From assembly GCA_963740255.1 (NCBI GenBank), contig CAVUDO010000002.1, positions 620,001 to 684,000 on the forward strand: DNA of 64,000 nt, read 5' to 3'. The notes beneath the pieces are model-generated. The model was given only the letters and a program-made list of their open reading frames with translations. It made no database searches and was not told the DNA's origin. Shown here in pieces: positions 16,582 to 26,464 of this stretch. The stretch's first letter is position 1, and every line of letters begins with the position of its first letter. Source of the stretch: CAVUDO01 sp963740255. Its GTDB lineage: Bacteria > Actinomycetota > Actinomycetes > Mycobacteriales > Cryptosporangiaceae. Both the position numbers and the translations under genes were made by a program.

Positions 16582-17389
16582 CCGCCGCGGCGGCTCCGCG
16601 AACCGTCGTGCCAGTTCCGGTGCCGGCTCGGGGGCCGCGGGCAGCCGTCGGTCCGAGCCGGCTGCCGAAGGCGAACGCCTGCAGAAGGTCCTCGCGGCGG
16701 CGGGCGTCGCCTCGCGCCGCGTCTGCGAGGAGATGATCGCCGGCGGCCGGGTATCGGTGGACGGCAGGACCGTCGAGGCCCAGGGCCGCCGGGTCGACCC
16801 GCGGACGGCCGTGATCCACGTCGACGGCCAGCGGGTGATCGTCGACGACACGATGGTCTACCTGGCGCTGAACAAGCCGCGCGGCGTGCACACCACGATG
16901 TCGGACGACCGGGGCCGGCCCAACGTCGGCGACTACGTGGCCGACCGCGAGTCCCGGGTCTTCCACGTCGGACGTCTCGACGCCGAGTCCGAGGGCCTGC
17001 TGCTGCTCACCAACGACGGCACGCTTGCGCACCGGCTGACCCATCCGTCCTACGGGGTGCAGAAGACCTATCTGGCCGAGGTCCCGGGTCCGGTGCGGAC
17101 CGAGGTGAAGAAGCGGCTGCTGGACGGCGTCACGCTGGAGGACGGTCCGGTGTCCGTCGACGCGTTCCGGATCGTGGACCACCTGCCCGGCAAGGTGCTG
17201 GTCGAGGTGGTGCTGCATGAGGGCCGCAAGCACATCGTCCGGCGGCTGTTGGAGGAGGTGGGTCACCCGGTCAGCCGGCTGGTGCGCACCGCGATGGGCC
17301 CCGTGCGGCTCGCCAGCCTCAAGCCCGGCAAGCTCCGGCACCTGACCCGTCCCGAGGTGGGCGAACTCTTCTCCGCCGTCGACCTCTGA
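16562..17389 (+). CDS. rluB: Ribosomal large-subunit pseudouridine synthase B type
   Basis: A 275-residue pseudouridine synthase of the RsuA/RluB group that modifies 23S rRNA. An Arg/Ser-rich N-terminus of about 35 residues precedes an S4 RNA-binding domain (ERLQKVLAAAGVASRRVCEEMI, then GRVSVDG). The catalytic aspartate is in FHVGRLDAESEGLLLLTNDG near 140. ATG 16562 lies inside the end of scpB and is chosen because upstream codons in the same frame are shadow sequence. It is the standard third gene after scpAB in actinobacteria. Confidence 0.93.
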   Translation: MSSPRPDRRGGSANRRASSGAGSGAAGSRRSEPAAEGERLQKVLAAAGVASRRVCEEMIAGGRVSVDGRTVEAQGRRVDPRTAVIHVDGQRVIVDDTMVYLALNKPRGVHTTMSDDRGRPNVGDYVADRESRVFHVGRLDAESEGLLLLTNDGTLAHRLTHPSYGVQKTYLAEVPGPVRTEVKKRLLDGVTLEDGPVSVDAFRIVDHLPGKVLVEVVLHEGRKHIVRRLLEEVGHPVSRLVRTAMGPVRLASLKPGKLRHLTRPEVGELFSAVDL

Positions 17390-17474
17390 TCCGGCCCGGC
17401 ATCGCGGTGCCGCGGCGCGCCCGCCACGCCGCCGCCATCAGCCACGATCTTGGTTCAGCGAAAGACTCCAGAGA

Positions 17475-17494
17475 TGGCCCACAGGAGTGGGCCA
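17475..17494 (+). promoter_or_regulatory. Perfect 8-bp inverted repeat before the aminopeptidase gene
   Basis: TGGCCCAC and GTGGGCCA are separated by AGGA, ending 24 bases before the ATG at 17518. It may be an operator, a leader hairpin, or a terminator of the scpAB-rluB unit; there is no U-tract. Confidence 0.45.
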
Positions 17495-17517
17495 GACCGC
17501 CCTCTAGGGTCGAGGTC

Positions 17518-18819
17518 ATGGCCCCGACCTTTGACACCGACGCCGAAGCCGCCGGGCTGTGCGCCTTCGTCGACGCCGCCCCGTCCCCGTTCCACGCCTG
17601 CGCGGAAGCCGCCACCAGGCTCGAGGACAGCGGGTTCTCCCGCCTCGACGAGGCCGACGCCTGGCCGCACCAGCCGGGGCGCTACTTCACCGTCCGCGGT
17701 GGCTCCCTGGTCGCCTGGACCACGGAGTACGCCGACGGGAACGCCTCGCCCTTCCGGGTGGTGGGAGCACACACGGACAGCCCGAACCTGCGGATCAAGC
17801 CCCGCCCCGACCTCTCCCGGGCCGGCTGGCGGCTGCTCGGCGTCGAGGTGTACGGCGGCCCGCTGCTGAACTCGTGGCTCGACCGCGACCTGGGGCTGTC
17901 CGGGCGCGTGGTGGTCCGCGACGAGGCCGGCGTCGCCGAGCGGCTGCTCCTGATCGACGACCCGATCCTCCGCGTGGCGCAGCTCGCCGTCCACCTCGAC
18001 CGCGGAGTCAACGAGGGCGGCGTCAAGCTCAACCCCCAGCACCACCTCGCGCCGATCTGGGGTGTGGGCACCGAGCCCGGTGACTTCAAGGCGATGATCG
18101 CCAAGGCCGTCGGGTGCGACCGTGGTGACATCCTCGGCTGGGACCTGATGACCCACGACCTGACGCCGTCGCGACGCATCGGCCAGGACCGCGAGCTGAT
18201 CGCGGCGCCCCGGCTGGACAACCTCGCGACGACCTACGCGGGAGTCCGTGCCCTGGTGACCGCCGTCGAGGCACCCCCGGCCTCGCCCCACGCGCCGGTG
18301 CTGGTCCTGTTCGACCACGAGGAGAACGGCACCTTCTCCGAGCGCGGAGCGTTCTCGACCCTGCTCCCGGCCGTGCTCGAGCGGATCGTGCAGACGCGGG
18401 GAGGCGACCGGGAGGACTACCTGCGGGCGCTCGCCGGCACGGTCATCGCCTCCGGCGACATGGTGCACGCGACGCACCCCAACTATGCCGACCACCACGA
18501 ACCGCAGCACCAGATCGCGGTCAACGCCGGCCCGGTCCTCAAGGTCAACAACCGGCTCCGCTACGCGACGGACGGGCTCGGCGCGGCCGCGTTCGCGCTG
18601 GCGTGCGAGCAGGCCGACGTGCCGTTCCAGGAGTTCGTCGTCCGCTCGGACATCCCCAGCGGATCGACGGTCGGCCCGGTCACCGCGGCGCTCACCGGGG
18701 CGACCACCGTCGACTTCGGCGCCGCGGCGCTCTCGATGCACTCGGCCCGGGAGCTGTGCGGCGCGCTCGACCCGGCCATGTACGCCGCCGCGCTCGCAGC
18801 GTTCCTCGCGCCGGGCTAG
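17518..18819 (+). CDS. M18-family metallo-aminopeptidase (ApeB-like)
   Basis: A 433-residue M18 aminopeptidase. Zinc and active-site motifs in order: GAHTDSPNLRIKP (His/Asp near 80), NSWLDRDLGLSGRVV (Asp near 120), DHEENGTFSERGAFS (Glu-Glu near 265), DMVHATHPNYADHH, and SGSTVGPVT. ATG 17518 gives the family N-terminus; upstream in-frame sequence is non-conserved. These enzymes remove acidic or neutral N-terminal residues and form dodecamers in the cytoplasm. It stands alone between rluB and aroH. Confidence 0.93.
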   Translation: MAPTFDTDAEAAGLCAFVDAAPSPFHACAEAATRLEDSGFSRLDEADAWPHQPGRYFTVRGGSLVAWTTEYADGNASPFRVVGAHTDSPNLRIKPRPDLSRAGWRLLGVEVYGGPLLNSWLDRDLGLSGRVVVRDEAGVAERLLLIDDPILRVAQLAVHLDRGVNEGGVKLNPQHHLAPIWGVGTEPGDFKAMIAKAVGCDRGDILGWDLMTHDLTPSRRIGQDRELIAAPRLDNLATTYAGVRALVTAVEAPPASPHAPVLVLFDHEENGTFSERGAFSTLLPAVLERIVQTRGGDREDYLRALAGTVIASGDMVHATHPNYADHHEPQHQIAVNAGPVLKVNNRLRYATDGLGAAAFALACEQADVPFQEFVVRSDIPSGSTVGPVTAALTGATTVDFGAAALSMHSARELCGALDPAMYAAALAAFLAPG

Positions 18820-18907
18820 GGCACCACGCGGCTGGTGGTGGCGCCGCGCGGGCCGGCCGGTGTCCATAGACTCACCAGCCGGGACACGCGTCGGAGGGGG
18901 TCGGCTG

Positions 18908-19270
18908 GTGGCGGTGCGGGCGGTTCGTGGGGCGATCCAGGTCGAGGAGAACAGTCGTGAGGCGATCCTGGAGGGCTCCACCGCACTGATCCGTGCGGTG
19001 CTCGACCGCAACGACCTGGTCGTCGACGACCTGATCAGCGTCGTGTTCACCGCCACACCCGACCTCACCGCCGAGTTCCCGGCGTACGCGGCCCGGCTGC
19101 TCGGGTTCACCGACGTGCCGTTGCTCTGCGCGACCGAGATCGCCGTGCCGGGGTCGCTGCCGCGGGTGCTGCGGCTGCTCGCCCACGTCGAGACCGGCCG
19201 GCCGCGGGCGGACCTGCACCACGTGTACCTGCGCGGGGCGGCAACCCTGCGCCGCGACCTCCCGCAGTGA
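18908..19270 (+). CDS. aroH: Chorismate mutase, AroH type
   Basis: A 120-residue monofunctional chorismate mutase of the Bacillus AroH fold, converting chorismate to prephenate for Phe/Tyr synthesis. Marks are VRGAIQVEENS at the N-terminus, ISVVFTATPDLTAEFPAYAAR (active-site Arg and Glu region) and a tail ending HVYLRGAATLRRDL. GTG 18908 follows a strong GGAGGGGG at 18894-18901. It lies directly upstream of cmk, a common actinobacterial neighbour pair. Confidence 0.92.
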   Translation: MAVRAVRGAIQVEENSREAILEGSTALIRAVLDRNDLVVDDLISVVFTATPDLTAEFPAYAARLLGFTDVPLLCATEIAVPGSLPRVLRLLAHVETGRPRADLHHVYLRGAATLRRDLPQ

Positions 19271-19409
19271 GTTCGGACCGTCCCGATCACAGGTCCGTGA
19301 CCCTGGTGGAACGCGCCGCACGGAGGCGGACCACGGCCGCCCCGCTAGAACCGGCATGATGGGACCTGACGCCACGTCGGCGCCAGGCAGGGCGAGGAGG
19401 ACCAGGACC

Positions 19410-20111
19410 GTGTGCACAGGAGCCCCGTTCAAGGGGGTTGTGGCCGTGGACGGTCCGTCCGGGTCCGGCAAGTCCACCGTCTGCCGGCGGGTGGCCCGGA
19501 CGCTGGGCTTCCGGTACCTCGACACGGGCTCGATGTACCGGGCGGTGACCTGGGCCGCACTCGACCGCGGTGTCGACCTCACGGACGCGGGGGCCGTCGC
19601 GGCGCTGGCCCGTGCGGTCCGGCTGGACCTGCGGACCGAACCGGACGCTCCCGGGATCAGTGTCGACGACGTGGACGTCACGGCAGCCATCCGGGAGACC
19701 CGGATCTCCGAGACGGTCAGTGCGGTGGCCACCAACGTCGAGGTGCGGGCCGAGCTGGTGCGTCAGCAGCAGGCCGTCGTCGGCGGGGGTTCGGTCGTGG
19801 CCGAGGGGCGCGACATCACCACCGTGGTCGCCCCGGACGCGGACGTCCGGATCCTGCTCACCGCGTCGGAGGCCGCCCGGCTGGCCCGCCGCGCCCGCGA
19901 GGTGCACGGCTCGGACGACGCCGAGGCGCTGGCGGCCACGCACGCCCAGGTCGTCGCCCGGGACGCCAAGGACGCCACGGTGGTGGACTTCCACACCGCC
20001 GCGGACGGCGTGACGGAGATCGACACGTCCGCACTCACCCCGGATGCCGTCGTGGACGCCGTCCTGCGGCTGGTGGCCGCCCGCACCGAGACGGCCGAGG
20101 CGTGCCCGTGA
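19410..20111 (+). CDS. cmk: Cytidylate kinase
   Basis: A (d)CMP kinase of about 233 residues. The P-loop GPSGSGKST lies near residue 13, followed by FRYLDTGSMYRAVTW, the CMP-binding stretch typical of the family, and a LID-like region AARLARRAREVHG. GTG 19410 is preferred because GAGGAGG at 19394-19400 lies nine bases before it; ATG 19356 or GTG 19440 are alternatives. It overlaps der by 4 bp. Together with pyrG it supplies CTP/CDP. Confidence 0.93.
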   Translation: MCTGAPFKGVVAVDGPSGSGKSTVCRRVARTLGFRYLDTGSMYRAVTWAALDRGVDLTDAGAVAALARAVRLDLRTEPDAPGISVDDVDVTAAIRETRISETVSAVATNVEVRAELVRQQQAVVGGGSVVAEGRDITTVVAPDADVRILLTASEAARLARRAREVHGSDDAEALAATHAQVVARDAKDATVVDFHTAADGVTEIDTSALTPDAVVDAVLRLVAARTETAEACP

Positions 20112-21535
20112 CCGAGCAGGGGGAGTGGGTCGAGGTCGCGGAGGAGTTCACCGCCGAGCTGGACTTCGGCGACGCCGACCAGGCCGACCACGAGGCCGCG
20201 TGGGCAGAGGATGTGGCGACGCTGCCCGTCCTGGCCGTGGTGGGACGGCCGAACGTGGGCAAGTCCACCCTGGTCAACCGCATCCTCGGGCGGCGTGAGG
20301 CCGTCGTCCAGGACGTTCCCGGGGTGACGCGCGACCGGGTGGCCTACGACGCCAACTGGAACGGGCGGCGGTTCACGCTCGTCGACACCGGCGGCTGGGC
20401 CCCGGACGCGCGGGGTCGTGCGGCGGCTATCGCGGCCCAGGCCGAGTACGCGATGGCCACCGCGGACGCCGTCATGCTCGTGGTGGACAGCACGGTCGGT
20501 GCCACCGAGGCCGACGCGGCCGTGGCCAAGGTGCTCCAGCGCGGCGGAAAGCCCGTGGTGCTCGCCGCCAACAAGGTGGACGACCAGCGGGGCGAGGCCG
20601 ACGCGAGCGCGCTGTGGTCGCTCGGCCTGGGCGAGCCCTACCCGGTGTCTGCGCTGCACGGACGCGGGTCCGGCGACCTGCTCGACGCCGTGCTGGGCGC
20701 CCTGCCCGAGGCGCCCTCGGAGTTCTCCGGCCGCGGCGGCGGACCGCGCCGGGTGGCGCTGGTGGGGCGGCCGAACGTCGGCAAGTCCAGTCTGCTCAAC
20801 AAGCTGGTGGGGGAGACCCGGTCGGTGGTCGACCCGGTGGCCGGCACCACCGTCGACCCGGTGGACAGCATGGTGTCCCTGGGCGAGGAGACCTGGCGGT
20901 TCGTCGACACGGCCGGTCTGCGGAAGCGGGTGAACTTCGCCAGCGGCGCCGAGTACTACGCCAGCCTGCGCACCTCCTCGGCGATCGAGGCGGCCGAGGT
21001 GGCCGTAGTCCTGCTGGATGCCAGCGAGACGATGAGCGAGCAGGACCAGCGGGTGGTCACCATGGTGATCGAGGCCGGCCGCGCGCTCGTCCTCGCGTTC
21101 AACAAGTGGGACCTGCTCGACGAGGACCGCCGGCTGCGGCTGGAACGCGAGATCGACCGCGACCTGCAGCGGGTGCGCTGGGCCCCGCGGGTGAACGTCT
21201 CGGCGCACACGGGTCGTGCGGTGGAGAAGCTGGCGCCGGCGCTGCGCACCGCGCTGGAAGGCTGGGACCAGCGCATCCCGACCGGGCGACTGAACAGCTG
21301 GCTGGCGGAACTGGTTGCCGGCCACCCGCACCCGGTGCGGGGGGGTAAGCAGGCGAAGATCCTGTTTGCCACCCAGGCCGGGTCCAGGCCGCCGCGGTTC
21401 GTGCTGTTCACCACCGGGCCGCTCGACACCGCCTACAAGCGGTTCATCGAACGCCGGCTTCGGGAGGACTTCGGCTTCCTCGGCACGCCGATCGGCATCT
21501 CCGTCCGGGTGAAGGAGAAGCGCTCCCGGCGCTGA
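20108..21535 (+). CDS. der: Ribosome biogenesis GTPase Der (EngA)
   Basis: A 475-residue GTPase with two tandem G domains: VVGRPNVGKSTLVNRI near 43 with DTGG and NKVD, and LVGRPNVGKSSLLNKL near 217 with DTAGL and NKWD. A C-terminal KH-like domain begins near 390 and ends in a basic tail. It helps assemble the 50S subunit. GTG 20108 overlaps the cmk stop; GTG 20102 is an alternative. Confidence 0.95.
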   Translation: MTEQGEWVEVAEEFTAELDFGDADQADHEAAWAEDVATLPVLAVVGRPNVGKSTLVNRILGRREAVVQDVPGVTRDRVAYDANWNGRRFTLVDTGGWAPDARGRAAAIAAQAEYAMATADAVMLVVDSTVGATEADAAVAKVLQRGGKPVVLAANKVDDQRGEADASALWSLGLGEPYPVSALHGRGSGDLLDAVLGALPEAPSEFSGRGGGPRRVALVGRPNVGKSSLLNKLVGETRSVVDPVAGTTVDPVDSMVSLGEETWRFVDTAGLRKRVNFASGAEYYASLRTSSAIEAAEVAVVLLDASETMSEQDQRVVTMVIEAGRALVLAFNKWDLLDEDRRLRLEREIDRDLQRVRWAPRVNVSAHTGRAVEKLAPALRTALEGWDQRIPTGRLNSWLAELVAGHPHPVRGGKQAKILFATQAGSRPPRFVLFTTGPLDTAYKRFIERRLREDFGFLGTPIGISVRVKEKRSRR

Positions 21536-21637
21536 GCCGCCGGCCGGCCCGCGCCGAGGTGGTGCGAAACCGGGTGGGGCTTCTGCGCTAGGCTGGACGC
21601 TGTCGTCGTCGGCTCGTCTGGGGTTCGGCGCGGCGTT

Positions 21638-21711
<74 letters not shown>

Positions 21712-21719
21712 CGCAGTTC

Positions 21720-21752
21720 AGAGGCCCTGTACCGCGCCGGTGCAGGGCCTCT
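21720..21752 (+). terminator. Terminator hairpin after tRNA-Pro
   Basis: A perfect 10-bp stem AGAGGCCCTG/CAGGGCCTCT with a 13-base loop that can itself pair CCG with CGG, nine bases beyond the tRNA end. The placement fits transcription termination of the tRNA. Confidence 0.8.
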
Positions 21753-21941
21753 CGCATGCCCACCCGGCCAGAGAAGGTTTACGGGGAGCGCGTCCGCTCT
21801 GCCGCTCTGCCACTCTGACGACGTGGAAGCCGACAGAAGGTCAGCCGAGTCCGCCGACGCGCAGGCGGAGTTCAGGGTCCGGCCTGCCCAGTTGGTGCGT
21901 CGAGCCGGTAGCCGTCGGTGTCACAGATGTCCACAGACGTC

Positions 21942-22082
21942 ATGACCCAAATCAACGGCCGACCCCGTAAGGTCCTCGGCTGGAAGCCATCCGAAGTCTT
22001 CGCCGAACTCCTCACCAGCGAAATTGTTTCCACGGCTGAGGGCGAGGTCCATGAATTCGATAAGGAGGCAGAATTCGCGTGA
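21942..22082 (+). pseudogene. Remnant of an IS30-family transposase C-terminus
   Basis: The translation beginning at ATG 21942 reads INGRPRKVLGWKPSEVFAEL after three residues. This is the characteristic end of IS30-type transposases (NxRPRKxLGxxTPxEVF). The DDE catalytic core is absent and the 190 bases upstream, back to the tRNA terminator, show no recognisable transposase sequence or gene. The remnant runs into the DUF262 gene, sharing its last 4 bases. It marks a past insertion in the tRNA-Pro flank. Confidence 0.7.
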
Positions 22083-24181
22083 AGGCCGTTGACTCCCACC
22101 TGCTCACCCTCCTCAAGAAGAGCAACCAGTTCATCGTTCCGATTTACCAGCGTGTCTACTCCTGGCAGGACACCGAATGCGCTCAGCTTTGGTCGGACAT
22201 CCTGCGGGCAGGTAGCAACGACAAGTTGGGCGCCCACTTCACCGGCTCGATCGTCTACGTGGCGAAGGACCAGTCGACCAACACTTCGGCTGAGCCCGAC
22301 TTGATCATCGACGGGCAGCAACGCGTCACGACGGTGACGTTATTGCTCGCCGCCCTTGTCGAGCGCCTCGAATGCCTCCCGGAGGGGCAGCGTGAGCCGT
22401 GGAACGGCTTCTCACCAAAGAAGATTCGAAACCGGTACCTGCTGAACGATGACGAGGAGGGAGAGCGGCAATTCAAGTTGATCCTGTCTCAGGGAGATAA
22501 AGGTGCGCTCATCTCTATCGTCCTAGGTGTTGAGGCAGGCGACGATCCGCCGACACGGGTGGTCGAAAACTTCCGCTTCTTCCGCGAGAGGCTGGCGGAT
22601 CCCAGGCTCGACCTTGCCGTTGTTTGCCGTGGACTCGACAAGCTCGTCGTTGTAGACGTGACCCTCACGAGGAACGTTGACAATCCACAACTTGTGTTCG
22701 AGGCGATGAACTCGACCGGCAAGAGGCTCTCCCAGGCCGACCTGATCCGGAACTACGTGCTGATGGAGCTTCAGCCCAAAGAGCAGGAGAAGCTCTACAC
22801 CGCCTACTGGCGACCGATGGAGCTTGAGTTCATCGGATCGGACGAAAGCCAGTTCGACCAGTTCGTCCGTCACTATCTGACGATCAAGACTGGTGAGATC
22901 CCGCGCTTGGGCGATATCTACGAGGCATTCAAGGACCACGCGACGGCGTTGACCACGGACGGTGAGAACATCCAGACACTGGTGGTTGAACTCCGGCAGT
23001 ATGCCAGGCGCTACTCCGCGATAGCGCTCGGCAAGGAGACGGACGAGAAGCTGCGCCGGGCCTTCAAGGACCTCGACCAGATCAAGGCCGATGTCGTCTA
23101 CCCCTTCCTGCTTGAGACCTACAGCGACTACGAGCTCGAGACGATTCCCCGCGATGACCTGCTGGAGATTGTGCAGATGGTGACATCGTACGTCTTTCGG
23201 CGCGCCGTGTGCCGCATGCCGACCAACTCGCTCAACAAGACTTTTGCTGGATTCGGGGATGCAGTCCGCAGGGATCGCTACCTCGACAGCGTCAAGGCGC
23301 ACTTCCTGGGCATGAAGAGCTACCGTGCCTTCCCGACCGATGGTGAGTTTCGTGCTGCGCTCACGACTGCCGACCTGTACAACTTCCGGCGACGTTCCTA
23401 TTTCCTGCGGATGCTGGAGAACTTCGGTCGCAAGGAGCATGTGACGATCGAGGACTACACGATCGAACACATCCTTCCTCAGAACGAGAACCTCTCTAAG
23501 GACTGGCAGGCACGCTCTCGGTCAGGACTGGCAGGGCGTGCAACAGAAGTACTTGCACACCTTCGGCAATCTCACACTCACGGGCTACAACTCGGAGTAC
23601 TCCGACCATCCCTTCCTGAAGAAGCGCGACATGGACGGCGGCTTCAGCGACAGCCCATTGCGCCTCAACAAGGGACTCGGCCAACTGGACGGCTGGAACG
23701 CTGTCGAGATCGAGAAGCGCGCCGGACGACTGGCTGAGGACGCCGTCAAGATCTGGACTCGACCCGGACCTAGCCGACGACGTCATCGTTGAGTTTCAAC
23801 AGCCACGGGCCGAGTCAGGCTTTAGCGTCGAGGATCACCCGCACTTGCTGCCCACAGCGCGGCGTGAGTTGTTTGAGCACCTGAGCAGTGAGACTTTGGC
23901 GCTCGATCCCGGCGATCACCCGCCATTTCCTCAAGCTCTACGTTGCTTTCAAGGCCGAGACGAATTTCGTCGATGTGATCCCGCAGAAGGCGAGGCTCCG
24001 GCTGAGTCTGAACATCCCGATCGAGTCACTGCACGACGAACGCGAACTTACCTGGGATGTCAGCGGCAAGGGCCACTGGGGCAACGGCGCCACGGAGGTC
24101 GGATTGAACGAGGACTCCGACTTCGCCTACATTATGGGACTCGTGCGACAGGCGTATGAATATCAGATGGGCGGGGAGTAG
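22079..24181 (+). CDS. DUF262-DUF1524-DUF5655 protein (GmrSD-like), frame broken
   Basis: A reconstructed protein of about 699 residues. The DUF262 domain has FIVPIYQRVYSWQ near 18 and LIIDGQQRVTTVTLLLAAL near 77, the DGQQR nucleotide-binding/ParB-like motif. DUF1524 has the HNH-type YTIEHILPQN near 465 and FGNLTLTGYN. DUF5655 ends the protein (FKAETNFVDV to RLRLSLNIP). The family includes GmrSD-type nucleases that attack modified phage DNA. GTG 22079 has AAGGAGG at 22063-22069. Three +1 frame changes, near 23515, 23765 and 23925, split it; the parts are otherwise intact. Codon use is less GC-rich than the neighbours, a sign of transfer. Without the breaks it would be a plausible anti-phage gene. 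Confidence 0.8.
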
Positions 24182-24214
24182 ATCGATGGCTCTGCCGAAC
24201 GATCGAACTTTCCC

Positions 24215-24631
24215 TTAGGCGGTCGGCTTGCGACGGTCCAGCACGAGGGCAAGGCCGGGCGGGCGTACACCGAGCATCCGGCGGCGGTGGCAGTCGCTGA
24301 CCGAGGTGAGCATGCCGTGATGGCCGCCTAGCCCACGCCAACCGTGGAGGACGCCGGCCTCACTCTGGATGCGTTGGCCGAGCTGGGTGTCCCGCCGAAG
24401 TGGTCGCCGCGATCGACTCGGTCAGCCGGCGTCCCGATGAGGAGTATCTCGACCTGATCCGGCGGGCTGCCGCCGATCTGATCGGGCGGGTGGTCAAGCT
24501 CGCGGACAACGCGCACAACTCCAGCGAGGAGCGGCTCGCGCTGTTGGCGCCCGGTGTCGCCCCCGGTCGCCCCCAGGCTGCGCAGCCGATACGCCGAGGC
24601 CCGGGAGATCCTGCTCGCGACGGGATCGTGA
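24215..24631 (+). pseudogene. Decayed HD-domain phosphohydrolase
   Basis: Three frames joined give the shape of a small HD-superfamily hydrolase: QHEGKAGRAYTEHPAAVAVA, then MAA, a TAG stop at 24329, TVEDAGLTLDALAELGVPP, VVAAIDSVSRRPDEEYLDLI, VKLADNAHNSSEERLALL and RLRSRYAEAREILLATGS ending at TGA 24629. Relatives read WLHDTVED where this reads stop-PTP-TVED, so the catalytic HD pair itself is lost. Frame changes lie near 24395 and 24570. The N-terminus is not clear. Unlike the other broken genes here, this one shows real decay. Confidence 0.65.
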
Positions 24632-24689
24632 CGGTCGGATAGGTAGGGATACTCAGGCGTCGCCGCAGGTGGTGGGGCATGCTCGCCCC

Positions 24690-25733
24690 ATGACGCGTCC
24701 GGCCCGGCCCCTCGTGACTCCCGCAAGCCTGCCGCGGGTCGGGATCACCGCGGTCGGCGCGCACCTGCCCGACCAGGTCGTCGACACCGCCGACCTGCAG
24801 GCTCGGGTCGAGCGCGCGAGCGGACTCCGGCTGCCGCGCGGTCTGTTCCGGCAGATGACCGGGATCGACCGGCGCCGGGTCGCCCGGGACGACGAGTACG
24901 CGTCGACGCTGGCCCTCGGCGCCGCCCGGGCAGGCCCTCGCCGCCGCCGACCTCGACCCGCTCGACATCGACCTGCTGGTGTTCGCCTCGGCCACCCGCG
25001 ACATGGCCGAGCCCGCCACCGCGCACGTCGTCCAGGCCGAACTCGGCTCGAAGGCGCACGCGTTCGACGTCACCAACGCCTGCAACAGCTTCCTCAACGG
25101 CATCGACGTGGCCCGTTCGATCGATCCTGGCCGGTCGGGCCCGTCGCGCGCTGGTGGTCACCGGCGAGACGCCGACCCGGGCCATGCGCTGCCAGGCTGG
25201 CGAGCATGGCCCAGGCCCGCGACGCGTTCGCCGGCTTCACGTTCGGCGACGCGGGCGCCGCCGTGGTGGTCGAGCCGGTCGCCCGCGGCGGCATCCTCGA
25301 CATCGACACCGAGACCCACTCCGAGCACTGGCCTGTCGGCGGCATCATCGGCGGCGGGCTCGCGGCATCCGCGCGGCGACGAGCACACCTACTTCCCCGG
25401 CGACGGCACCGCGCTGCGCGGCGTCTTCGAGAAGATCGGCACGGTGATCCTCGACCGGGTGCGCCACCGGACCGGGCCTGGAGCTGACCGACTACGCGAA
25501 GGTGCTGGTGCACCAGGTGACCCTGCCGCTGCTCGAACGGTTCGTCGAGGTCACCGGCGTGCCCCGCGACAGCCTGGAGGTCACCGTCGGCGAGCTGGGC
25601 AACATCGCCAGCGCGACGCTCGGCGTCCAGCTCGCCCGGGTGCAGCCCACGCTGCGTCCGGGGCGACCGGGTGCTGTTCATCGGCCTGGGCGGCGGCGTC
25701 AGCCTGATGACGATGGTGTGGGAGAAGTCGTGA
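24690..25733 (+). CDS. OleA-like thiolase / ketoacyl-ACP synthase III, frame broken
   Basis: A reconstructed protein of about 345 residues of the FabH/OleA thiolase superfamily. The catalytic Cys lies in FDVTNACNSFLNGID near 120, His in KVLVHQVTLPLLERF near 275 and Asn in GELGNIASATLGVQLA near 305; VTGETPTRAMRC and FIGLGGGVSLMTM are also typical. OleA joins two fatty acyl-CoAs head to head to give a beta-keto acid. Six +1 frame changes (near 24930, 25125, 25195, 25370, 25476, 25660) interrupt it, yet every segment keeps family sequence and all active-site residues. It overlaps the next gene by 4 bp. FabH-like priming of a polyketide or lipid is the alternative. Confidence 0.75.
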
Positions 25734-26464
25734 CCGCGCTGTGGGTGGTGGTCCCCGCGTACGACGAGGCGGCCCGGATCGGCGGCACGCTGGCCGCGCT
25801 GGCCGCCCAGAACGACCGCGGCTTCACGCTGCTCGTGGTCGACAACGGCTCGACCGACGGCACCGCCGACGTCGTGCGGGCATTCGCGGCGCCGTTCGAG
25901 GTGCACCTGGTCGACGAGCCCGAGAAGCGGGGTGGGCTGCGCCGTGGACACCGGCTTCCGGTACGCCATCGCGCGCGGGGCCACGCTGCTCGCCCGCACC
26001 GACGCCGACTGCCTGCCCGCAGCCCGGGCTGGGTGGCCGCCGCCCGGGCCGGCGCTGGACGGCGGCGCGGGCATGGTGTGCGGCCGGATCCGGGCCCGTC
26101 GCGACGAGCACGGCCCGGTCGGGACGGGCGGCGTTCCGCCTGCTGGTGGCGCTCGCGGCCACGTTCGGACGGCTGCGCCCGGCGCACCGCGGCGGCTACC
26201 TCGCGCCCTACCGGATGCACGCCGGCAACAACATGGCCATCACCGCCGCGCTCTACCTCGCCGTCGGCGGCATGCCCCGCCGCCCGGCCCCGACCGACCG
26301 GCTGTTCCTCAACCGGGTGCGCCGGCACACCGCCGCGATCGCGCGCAGCCGCGCGATGGTCGTGGAGAACTCGACCCGGCGGCTGCGCGGCCTACGGCGT
26401 GCTGCGTACCGCCCGGTGGTACCTCGACCGCGGCAGCGCCGGCCTGACCCCGGACCCGCGCTGA
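25730..26464 (+). CDS. GT2-family glycosyltransferase, first copy, frame broken
   Basis: A reconstructed GT-A fold protein of about 243 residues: WVVVPAYDEAARIGGTLAAL at the N-terminus, VVDNGSTDGT, GFRYAIARGATLLARTDADC with the DAD metal site near 95, and VENSTRRLRAYGVLRTARWY at the end. GTG 25730 overlaps the OleA-like stop. Frame changes lie near 25930, 26013, 26053, 26125 and 26390 (four +1, one -1). It is a paralogue of the gene at 28789: both share GFRYAIARGA-MLARTDADCLPA and the VVENS-RRLRA ending. It probably attaches a sugar to a product or carrier of this cluster. Confidence 0.7.
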   Translation: MTALWVVVPAYDEAARIGGTLAALAAQNDRGFTLLVVDNGSTDGTADVVRAFAAPFEVHLVDEPEKRGGLRRGHRLPVRHRARGHAARPHRRRLPARSPGWVAAARAGAGRRRGHGVRPDPGPSRRARPGRDGRRSACWWRSRPRSDGCARRTAAATSRPTGCTPATTWPSPPRSTSPSAACPAARPRPTGCSSTGCAGTPPRSRAAARWSWRTRPGGCAAYGVLRTARWYLDRGSAGLTPDPR

